Source of the DNA: Mesocentrotus franciscanus
Lineage: Eukaryota > Echinodermata > Echinoidea > Camarodonta > Strongylocentrotidae
Reading direction: 5' to 3'
NCBI GenBank assembly: GCA_037976565.1
Contig: CP137683.1
Location: 1,832,637-1,896,636 of the forward strand
Length of the DNA: 64,000 bases
Shown: in pieces, positions 45,001 through 57,000 of the stretch
Numbering within the stretch: position 1 is the first letter of the stretch
Layout: each line of letters opens with the position of its first letter
Made by a program: the position numbers and the translations under genes
The notes under the pieces: model-generated
Databases searched by the model: none
Seen by the model: only the letters and a program-made list of their open reading frames with translations
What the model was told of the DNA's origin: nothing

Positions 45001-48000
45001 TATGAAAATAGTTCCTTTTCATTCTCATAATAAGTGCCCTTTTTCATCTCTTGTAAATGACCCTATTCAATTCTGAGAGATACTGTTTTACTTTGACAAG
45101 TGCACCTTCCCTCCTGATAAGTGCTCTTTTCATCTCTAATAAATGCCACTTTTATTTTGACACGTCCCCTTTTCCTTCCTAATAAAAGCTCTTTTTCCTT
45201 CTTATAAGTGCCCCTTCCCTTCTCATGATTACCTCTTTTCATCTCTGATAAGTGCCTCGTTTATTTTAGCATGTGCCTCTTTTTCTTTTTAATAAGAGCC
45301 ACTTCCTCTTCTAATAAAAGCCCCCTTTCACCTCTGATAAATGCACCTATTAAAATCTGATCGGTGCCCCTTTTTCAACAAATGCACATTTCCCTTTATT
45401 ATTAGCGCCCATTTTTCATTCTCATAAGTGCCTCTTTTCATATATGGTCAGTGCCCCTTTTCAGATGCGATAAGTGCTACTTTTCACCTCTGATGATTAC
45501 CAGTTTAACAATGATACGTGCCCCCTTTTCTTTCTAATAAGGAACCTATCCCTTTTTCATAAATGCCCCTTTTCACTTCTTATAAAAGCCCCTATCAAAA
45601 TCTGATGGGTGCCTCTTTCCGTCGACAAATGCCCATTTTCCATTCTCATAAGTGCCTCTTTGTTTAGGTGTAAGAAGTGCTCCATTTTCACCTCTGGTAA
45701 TTAGCCTTTGTACTTTGACACGTGCTGCTTTTCTTTTCTAATCCCTTTTATCCCTTTTGGTAAGTGTCCCTTTTCCTCTCATTATTAAACGTGCCCCTAA
45801 TTTCCAGCGACTAAGAGCAATTTCAGCTGCTCGCTACGCTCCGCATCATAGATGTTATAATTATGTTACTTATCAAAGGCCTTTTCAGTCTTCCGTTATG
45901 AGAATGTGTTTATAATCCCATCAGGATTGGGGTTTTCCTCTTTATAAGATGTACCGGTAATTTTTCGCTGCGACCTCACAAATCTTTAATTTCCTCGCTC
46001 GCTTTGCTCGCTCGCAAGTGAATTTTCAGACCATAGCATCCAACTGCAAAGTATGATGCTTAACCAATATCTTATATGATGTATAAAGAGAAACAAATAT
46101 TAAAATCACCCTGATAATGTAATCACAATATAGGGTATATACCAATGTTTAAAAACTTGTATCTTTTCGCTTTGAGATTTCCTTTGAAGGTGCCCTTTTT
46201 CCAGAAAGTGCCCTTTTTGTTGGTGCCCCCCACTTTGGAAGTCGCTCCGCCGCCTCTGTCCGGGGGAAAGTGAATCGAGAACGGTACAACGAATCGTCTT
46301 CTTTCTAATAATTTAATGAAACGTCAGCTTCGCTTCGCGCGGAGGGGTTGAAACTGAATTCAGACAAGAAATAAGAGTCGAGAACGGTAGAACGCATCGT
46401 CCTCTTTTTCTAATATTTAATGAAACTCAAAGCTTCGCGCTTCGCGGAGGGGAAACTGAATTCAGACAAGGATTAAGAGTCGAGAACAGTACAACGAATC
46501 GTCTTCTTTCTAATAATTAAATGAAACGTCAAAGCTTTTGCGCTTCGCGGAAGGGGGGACTGAATTCAGACAAGGATTAAGAGTCGAGAACGGTACAACG
46601 AAAGATCGCCTTTCTCTAATAATTTAATGAAACGTCAAAGCTTCTGCGCTTCGCGGAGGGGAAATTTAATTCAGACAAGGATTAAGAGTCGAGAACGGTA
46701 CAACGAATCGTCTTCTTTCTAATTTAATGAAACGTCAAAGCTTCCAGGGGAAGTGAATCGAGAACGGTATAACGAATCGTCTTCTTTCTAATAATTTAAT
46801 GAAACGTCAAAGCTTCGCGCTTCGCGAGAGGGGGGAAACTCAATTCAGACAAGGATTAAGAGTCGAGAACGGTACAACGAATCGTCTTCTTTCTCTAATA
46901 ATTTAACGAAACGTCTCAAACCCAAAAATACGGTCCTATCACGCGAATGAGAACTTCTATCGTTTTTGTGATTATTATTATCCTTGTGATATCATCCTCA
47001 TCTACATGCCCCCAATAAAAAAATACGGCCCTTTCACGCGAATGACATCTTCTATCGTTTTGGTGATTATTATCCTTGCCATACATTATCATCCTCATTT
47101 ACATGAACCACAACCAAAAAAGGGATAATCATCAGAATATTCATGATGGATTCCGATTTATCAAATTGTCTCCGATGTATTTCAGCGTTATATTGCGAAG
47201 AAGAACAAGAATGTATGTCAATACATCCAGTGGCGGATCCAGGGCCCGGCCCCGGGCCCTCCCTAGCAAAAAAAACAGGTAAAAACACCCTTTTGAAGAA
47301 AAAGAAGATGGGCCCTCCCTGGCGCCCAAGGGGTGGGGATGCCCCAAAAAAAAAGTGTGCTCACTACCCTGGCGCCCAAGGGGTGGTGGCGGTGGAAAAA
47401 TAACTCTTCCCGGATGGAAAACCTTTTTCGGGTGCCAAAAAAATTGTGCTCACAACCCCCACTGAGCAAAAATCGACCGGCACGATTTTCAAATTTTTCG
47501 CACGAAGTGGGCGCCTTTAGGCCCTCCTTGCCGGCTGGATCCGCCCCTGAATACATCTACATTACTTTATCTTTTCACTTGACAGTGGACAGTGCCATTC
47601 TCTCAGTTTGAGAAATGGGTAAGAAGGTCCAATGTCAACTTGAAGATTATCAGTCTGGACAGCAAAAACAAATGCTTTTCAATATGCGTTTAGTGGGCAT
47701 ACCATAATGGCATTAAAAATAGTGTGAATTGTTCTACTCACCAGGCTGCATAATAATAGGCCTATCAAATTTGAAAGTTAGATTATTTCGAGCTTCACAA
47801 TAATATGCAGTTGTTGTTTTTATTTTTATTGTATTTGTGTGCATCCAATTCACTTAGGGCTTTGGCCCAATCTCAATTCCAGAAAGAGAGAGAAAGAAAG
47901 TTTGAGATAAAGAAAGATGAATGAGAAATAATTGAGAGAGATAGGTCGAGAGAGAGAGGGAAAGAGAGAGAGAGCGAGGGGAAAGAGAGAGAGAGAGAGG

Positions 48001-48091
48001 GAGAGAGAGAGTAACAGGATAGTGAGGGATCAATAGAGAGAGAGAGAGAGAAGGGATAGTCAGGAGAGAGAGTGAGAGAGAAAAGGGATAC

Positions 48092-48126
<35 letters not shown>

Positions 48127-51100
48127 CAAGCATGTGGAGATCGAATTCGAGAGGGAAAAGGTGAAAGGGGTACAGAAAGAAGAGAGAGAGAGAGAAATAG
48201 TGAGAGAAAGAGAGAGGAAGGGGATGAGTGATAAATTAAAGAGAGAAGCGATGAGAGAGAGAGAGAGAGAGAGACAGAAATATACATCGAAAGAGAAATA
48301 AATAGAGAAAGAGTAGAATGGTATGGGGTAGAGAAATAAAGAGAGAGGGAGAGGGAGAGAGAAGGGATAGAGAAGAGAGAGAGAGAGAAGGGATAGAGAA
48401 GAGAGAGACAGAGAGAGAGAGGAGAGAAGAGAGAGGAGAGAAGGGATATCGAAGAGAGAAAGAGCATGGACCTACTAGAGTAGAGGAGAGAGAGAGAGAG
48501 GGGGAGATGAGAGGGATATAGAAGCGAAAGAGAGAGAGAGAGAATATCAAGTGAGAGTAACATAGGTCCACGGCTATAGAAAGAGAGACTCTCTTTCTAT
48601 AGCCGTATAGTATACATTATATACGGAAAGGGAGAAATTAGTCCAAAACACGTGTAGCAATTCACGAATCACTGACCTCTCTGACCTCTACCCGAGGTCC
48701 GAGTGGCAGAACAACATTCCTCAATAAGGGATGATCTCAAAATAAGAATGTGCAGTACATGATTGACTGTTGGGGAAAACGTCAAGTCGACCTAATTATT
48801 GATTATTAAATCTTTGTTTGTATGATTAAACGTATCTTCTTCTTTTTTAAATAAAGAAATAAAAATAAATAATGTTACGTTCTGTCTATAAATGATTACC
48901 CAAAACTGTCCCTGTACAACGACTTTGCGGGGTATATTGAGATCATCCCCGAAATACATGTGCTCAGAAAATGCAAGCCTGGGATGCGTCTTCGGGCCAA
49001 GCCAACGCACATACTATACACTACACTGCACTGGGCCTGGGATCAATGCCAGCGTGTCAATGCACAATCACTCCCACAACATACAGACACGGCCCGTTCG
49101 TTCACAGAGCTGGCGAAATAGCATAGCCGAGTCATAACAAATGCATTTCAATTTGAAAACACAGAAACGATTAAGAGATGGAAATGGAAAAATAAGTTAA
49201 AGAGAACAACACTGAATATTCCGGCAGGACTGAGCATGAAATGCATAGATTTACGTACTGAATTAAGTACAGTAATTGCAGTAAAGATGGCGGCCTGATC
49301 GATTATAAAATTATATATTACGATTACAGTGTACAGACAAGTATTTTTCTTTTTAATTAACGAGACAGAATAAAAATCATACACTAAGGCAACTTGACTT
49401 TAAAAAATTATCTTCATGATTATATATATTTGATTAGTCTGGTAATATGATTTGGTGTCAAAACATGTTAATTATTACACTTTGACAATAGTGTTATATA
49501 TGTGTTATGCTCTTCAGATGACATGTAAATTTTCGAACTGAGAGGGAGCTATACCAAATTTACCGAGCACCGGTAAATTTTTTTATTTTAAAAATTTTTT
49601 TCTCCAAATCAAAAGTGTTTTAGAGCCCAATTTTGTTAGAGTTGAGTGTTCTAACACTAGGCTTCACAATGATAATGAAAATTTTAAATTTCATGATCCA
49701 CAAAAATTGAAATATTCCCAAAACTTTGTATTACCTTTAAGGATACATTTATCAAAATGATGCATTATTTCTTGTGCCAATATTCGTAGGGGCTGCAGTT
49801 TAAAAAAAAAACATCAAATGAGGTGAAATGATTGATATACTTGATGGATTTTCTGATTTTGAATAATAAAAACTGAAACAATGTGAAAACTCTATTGAAA
49901 GGAAAAAACAACTGTCCTGTTGTTGCTTTTCACTTGTATCACAGTAATTGTAATCTTTGTCTATGCACATGTAGGTCAAACGATTAGAGACATTACTTGG
50001 AAAGTGTAAGGAAACCATTGGCAAGAACAAAGAGAGAACTGCTCAGCTTGTTAGCGAGAAGGAGGCTACAACCAAAGAACTGGAACAACTGAAGGTACGT
50101 TTTGTTATTCCCTATTTGTAATTTTTAATTCTCAACTTATCAAACTCTTTCTGAGTGCAAAGTAGAACACTGCCCTCTTACTGTTACTCACTACCAAATT
50201 AAGTCAACCATAAGATGAATCTGGCATGATCCAGTTACTTGAAACTTCACTTGTTTTCACAATGACTGTGAAAATGCATTTTTATCCATTTTCATCTGTG
50301 AATTAGATTACATAATGTAGATGTAAGACACAGAGTCATTCATAATAAACAGCTAGGTTTATTAATTGTTTGCCTTTATTGTTTACAATTATGATAGTGA
50401 AACAGATTTTGATTAACAAGAAAAAAATCAATACCATATTATTATGAATATATTTATCCTTCGTCACATATTTGTGACAGTTGTTAATATATTCAACCAT
50501 TTTTTTTTTTTTATGTGAGGAAAAATATCCTGTAAGTATTTCAGAAAGAAAAAGATTCTTTTCTGTTTTCAATAGGAAGAATAATAAATTCTCATAATAT
50601 GGTGCAGATAACTCTAAAATCACCCATAAACATTTGGACTGATATATTTTGTCCTTGTCAAGTCAGTCCTCTTAAATGTCTACTTATTTAAGAATTATTA
50701 CCGTATACTTTTTACAACATTCACAGGAGCAGCACAGCTTGGAACAAGCCAAATTTGCTGAAAAACTGAGCAAGGCTAAAGATGAGTTGGACCAGTCCGT
50801 AGAAGAGAAAGCTTTCGCCATTGCAGAAACAAAGCAGATGATGCATGGTGAACTAGAGAATAGAGACCAACAGATCTCAGAGCTGAGAGCCAAGGCACAG
50901 GCTGCTGCTAGTGAAGTTGAGATGCTGAAAGCAGAGGGAGAGAAGAGCAAGAAAAAAAGTAAGTTTGAAAGATATGTTTTTTTGTCCCCCCCCCCCCCCC
51001 CCCTTTGTTAGAGACTGTTGAGGCTCCTTCCATTTTCATGTTCATGTTTGTCCTGTCGCGTCCATTACCATAAGCTTGTATTTGTGTATAGGAAGAGAGT

Positions 51101-51831
51101 TAGAGAGAGAGAGAGAGAAGGAGAGAGAGGGGAACTCATACATGTAGGTTGTAAAACCACTTTAACAGTGGTGTGACTTTGCTCTTTCCCTACATTAATC
51201 CACAAATCCTTCTCCTTTGTTTGAATTCCCTGTATGTGTTCCTGGATGAGATCCCAGGTACTCTGTGAGGTTACAAGGTACCAGTGCATGTATGATTCAT
51301 CATACCATGACAATCTTTAAACACTCTCTCTCTCATTCTGTCTCTTTCTCTCCCTATCTGTCTCTCTTTCCCTCTCAACCTCAACATCTCTCCCCTCTCT
51401 CCCTCTCTCACCTCCCTCCCTGTTGCCCTGTATCTCTCCCTCCCCCCTCCCCTCTTTGTCTCCCCTTCTCTCTCTCACCCTCTCTTCCTTTTGTCTCTCC
51501 CTATCTGTCTCTCTTTGTCTCTCTCTCAACCTCTCTCAACCTCTCTCCCTCTCCCTCTCTCCCTCTCTCTCTCCCTCTCCCTCTCCCTCTCTCTTCTCTT
51601 CTCTTCTCTTTGCCCCCCTCTCTAACTCTCTGTGGTTAGGATATAGTCTGAGATAAATCCCCTGATAATAATGTACAGATACGTGTGACACAGATATTGA
51701 AATATAACAGTGAAGAATCTTTCACACATGTGGTTAAAACCACCTTAAAGGAATTCATGGTCTCAAAAAAATAATATTCAATTATTGAAACATTATTATG
51801 ACAAGAGAAGGTGGGGAGAAGAGGGAGAGTG

Positions 51832-51876
<45 letters not shown>

Positions 51877-54057
51877 GATGAAGAGGGAGGGAGAAGAAAA
51901 ATGTAAAAATGTTTTACCGGAATACTTGACAATGGATTCTGTGACAAATCACATTGTGAAATTGCTTTTGTGACAAAATCAATTATTTTGGACTCTTGGA
52001 GTGATTTTGTGACAGAATTACACATGTGCCACATGGCGCCCCATAGGTCAAAGCACCGAGGGTGTTTAAAGTTATGCGCCGACAAGACTCCTGTATCAAT
52101 GGTGCACATGATCTGTAGGCATTTAATGGGTTAAAATCCTGCTGCATAGACAAGGTACCTGTAGATACCATGGTTGAAGATGCTTCTGACAAGGAATGAT
52201 TCACAATCTATCTGTCTCTTTGTGGTTGATGAAATGATCGTTACTCCCTCATCAGATAATAAACTGAAACCTCACTGTATGTGTATGACTCAGAATAGAT
52301 TATGGAGGCAACTTTGACAGGAAACTGGTGAAATTATTAGAAATTAGCATTTGGGCTGATGGTTCAAGTTTGTGGATTTGTCTGTTGTCATGGCTACATG
52401 GACTTTTTCCTTGTAAATAATTGGACTTTACATGTATGTACATTCAGTGGTGTCAAATGTTTTTTAGTAATTCCTACTGAAATTATAGAAGAATATAGTT
52501 TTTTTGAAAACTACTTTTAAACATTTAATTTATTGTCCATATAAGACAATTTGATGGTAAATCATGAAAATTCTGCTAACAAATACTGATTTTTATCAAG
52601 TACTGAAATAATCTGGTGAAAGTCAGCAGCTGTGAGTCAATCATAAATGTTTATAATGTACTTTTGTAAATTGACCCTTTCAGCTTTGAGTTGCTGGTCG
52701 ATCATTATATACCAATAAATAAAAAAAATAAAAAAATTGTTCAGTCTATCATTTTGCTTCGCTGCATTAGGCCTTGTGTAGACCTGCACAATACATATAC
52801 ATGTAGTTAACAACTAAATTATTCATACCCTTAATACCAAGTTTTGTAATTGTTTAAGTATGTTAAAAATTGATTTGTCCAGACTTATGTTTCTTGAAAA
52901 TATGACATATTAAAACTTACATCTAAAAGTATTCAACAAAGGCCCTAACTCAACCAGTCTATCTTTCATTCTTGAGTTACAAAAAACACAAAAGACATAA
53001 AATTTACAAGAGGTATGAATAGTTTAGTTGTTAACTGTACATACATACATACAATGTACATGTACATGTATATAGAATCCATACCCCAAAGAACACACCT
53101 GCTATAGAATAGAATAACATACATGTACAGTGTAAACTTGGTTCTATATTGTATTTTGCTTGAAGCATATGTTGTATGATGTATCATATGATTTACATTA
53201 TATCTGTGACATGCATCTGGTATTCAAGCAGCTGTGTCATGTTCACAAGCTCTCATATATTATTAAACCAGCCTGTTCCGTAGCTTAGAACTTATACATG
53301 CAAATATACATGTAGATGTAGATTAAAAAGTAACGTCTAAAACCTTCAGTCAGGTCTCACTGGTCAGTTCAACATGCATCCATATGATTGAACCCCCTCT
53401 CCCCCTCTCTACAATCAGTCTTTCAAATGTTTTAAGTACATGTAGAACAGTCTCCTTGCTGTTCCCTTGATAACTCTGGCATACATTTGTACTTGAGCAA
53501 GAAAGGATCCTTTTAAAGATGATGCAGGATATCTTTGACTTTAAGCTTCCTTGTAACGTTTCCTCTGTACCCCGGCCCTTCCTCTTGTGAGTCAAGATAG
53601 GCATTGACCACTGGCCATTGAGTCCGTCTCATTCTTAATGATTCTCAATTTGAGATCTACGTGTACTGTACATCTAACACCCCCTTCCCCCATCTGTTCC
53701 CTCTTTCTCTCTTCCTCCATGAGCAGAAGAAGTCTCCATGCACTAATAGCACATCTTACTTGGATTGTACCCAATGCTCAAAGTGTTTTTTTTTAATCTC
53801 TCTCTCTCTTTTAAATATTTAACGTTTGTACTTTTTTTTTGAGACCTTTTATTGTTGATCCTGGGTTTTTTTTTCTCCTGAAGGATAAAATACACATGAA
53901 GAGATTTTTGCTCCTTTGAAATAAAAAGATTGTGATATACATGTATATCAATGAAGAGAATCAGAACTGGTAATTGACTTTTTTCATGAAATAATAAGAC
54001 ATCACTTGGAGAAAAAGAAGGGAAAATGAAAAGAAGGAGGATGAGGAGGAGGAGGAG

Positions 54058-54089
<32 letters not shown>

Positions 54090-57000
54090 AGGGGGTGAGG
54101 AGGAGGAGGAGGAGGAGAATGAACAATTGTGAAGACAATGATGACAAAAATTGTAGATAAATATTCTAAATATCTATAAATCACATATATAGATTATGAC
54201 AAATTGGGTAGCCTAATTCACAAGTTGATTTAGTTAGAACTATGACACCAATTCAAACAAGGAAAAGGCCTAGAATATCACAGCCGCGTTGACCAATTAT
54301 CACCTAACTACCCAACCCAATTAAACTAATTAGACTGCTACATGTAGCAATTAAAGGCCCTCATAGCCTAATGAAAAGATTAAGTAATAAATGAATGATT
54401 AATCCCAACATCTAATGAGTGGACTTAGAAAGGGAGTAGCTGTTAATCTACACTTGATTAGTGGAAGTGTTATTACTCTAATGCATGTAATGATAGTAAT
54501 ATCCTTTGTTCTATGAGTGTTCATGGGCGACTGTTCATAGCTCTGTCATTAATGATGACGGACAGTGGCAGATGACAATGCCAGATGAGATTTTTTTTTC
54601 AGTTTCCTCTACTTAATATTCAATTGTTTCTCATTAAATATCCATTTCATTGAGTCAAAGATAAGCTGTTGCAGTCTAATTGAACTATTGAACTCTGTCT
54701 TCTGCATATAATTGTGTAAGTACAATACATGTACATTTACATGTACTGTATGATGACCTTTCATTTGCTACATAACATTCATATATATGGTTGCAACTGG
54801 GTTTTACATGTAGAACAGGTTCAGTTTAATCAAATGAGGCAGGGCTCCACACTAATTTTTTTGTAAGGGGTCTAGATTTTTGTTTAAATAAATGTATTCA
54901 TTTAATAATAAATTTATTTATTTATTTATGTATACAAATATAAACCTGTATATAATGACCACTCAAGGGAGACAAGCAAAGCAGTCTTTATGTAATGGTT
55001 CTTTTAGTACACATTTCAATGAGAAACACTATTCAAGGGAAACAGAAAATGTGGTCTTTATAGACAGGTTGTCTTTCTATACAGGTGGTTGCTAAAGCAG
55101 GTTTCACCGCTTATGATGTACATGTACATGTTATATATTTTTAATTATTATTATTATTTTTATTATTATAATTATATTTTATTTCACATATTTATTTATT
55201 ATTTTATTTTTTATTTTTGTTTGGGGTTGTATGCATGAGCCACAGGTTGATATATTGACATTTTAGGGTCTAGACTTAGATTTTGATCCCCTGTCATTGT
55301 TGAGCTCTGGGTTTTTCTCGGATAGGCTAGGGTATAGTTCTGTAGTCCAATTTTTAGAGGTGGAGGTAAGAATTTGGTTAGTGTGGGACATCGCACTACT
55401 GGAGTTTAGTTTGAAGTTTACCATGTCATATGGCTTAAGAATATAACTCGAACAGGCTACAATACATTGAATTTCCTGTCATCCTGGCAGCGGTGTCATA
55501 AATCAATACGAGAACACAAAAGCAAATGTGCATCTGTTGTAACACATGAGTGCGGAGATTGATTAAACCCAATTTGCATCACACCTTTTGCATTCTGCTT
55601 TTGTAACGTTTTGTAACGATAAGTCCAGCTCCAAATTGATATTTCCAAACAGGAAATGGCTGATGCCCTTCTGTCTGCACATGTTAAACAGTAGCATTTA
55701 TCGTCTGTTTACCTGCATCAAGGAATAATGTGTGTGACCAGGGTGGGACTATGCCTTATGCATCTATCCAAGTTGAACATTCTCAAGAACTTTAAATAGC
55801 AGACATCCCTTGAATAATTGCCAAGTGTAGTCTTATTTTTATATCATTGTGCCATTGCTAATCCTAACTTGTCAAAAACTTTGTAATTACATGCTATCAC
55901 CAAGCTGACAACTTGGCATCATCATGCACATACATGTAACACTGTACATGTAGCCTCTTTCACACTGTGATGTGGTAAACCACTTAAAACTCTGCTTGGG
56001 CAAAATAAAGTGGCATAAGTGACTCAGCATAGTGGCCTTCGCACCTCTGCATCTTATAACAAAGAACACTGTAATTAAGTCTTGATGTCTTTGTTGCCTG
56101 CAGCTGCTTATCTTTCATTCCCTCTTTCCATTCATTTTCTACACTACTTTTTATTTTTCCGCTGCAGTTTTTCTTAAGTGGTTTTAATACTGCATCGTGT
56201 AAACAAAGCATTTGAAACTACACCAGAATACATGTACAGTGCATGTGTCACAGTAAAGTTTAGGTGCTCCATCATGACATGATGAATCAGGAGTGTTTAG
56301 AATCCAGGCATAGTTGTCATCTCCCTGTATATCTAGCAGTTCTTGTAACATTCAGGAAAAACATTCAGGAAAACATGAAAATGCAATAGAGAGTCTGGTA
56401 TTTGTATAAATGCTATCAATGGTCAACCATCATTATTACGTGAAATTTAGATTTTCATGAACATTAAAGGCCTTCATGAACAAATTAACTGAGTCACTTG
56501 CAGACTACGACTTAGTTCATCCTTGCAGCAACAATTGTCTACCACCTTGTTCTGTACTCAGCTATGATTTGTCGCCTCCTCCATGCCCAAGCGCCTTTCC
56601 TCCAAGTCTTTAGGCTTGTTACAGTATATTGGAAAAAAATATTGAGATGTAAAGTTTCATTCCTGTTTTTAGTTGTACATTGCACCTCTCTTTCTCTTTG
56701 TCCAAAGTGACACATAATCATGATTTTATTACAATTATCATTATTGTTATCAAACCTACAGTGTATAATGATTTATGAACACTTGCCCAACATCAGAATG
56801 TTCATGTATTACATATTCAGTCACTTTCAGTCCTACAGAGTGACTATGCTCAAATGTAGTAAATGTAATGATCCATGTATCTTGATGGGATGCGAAACTG
56901 GATGTTCATGTGAAGAGCTTGTTTCATACATAATTCATTTTCTGTATTTAGTTGAGGAACTGAAAATTGGATGTTTATGAAGAACTCGGTTTGATCTGTT

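Noticed and set aside
44435..46258. CRISPR-like array of short repeats
   Set aside because: Units are degenerate and of variable spacing, with no unique spacers, in a eukaryotic intron bounded by hAT-type ends.
48060..48563. 167-aa Ser/Leu frame on the - strand
   Set aside because: Translation of the GA microsatellite.
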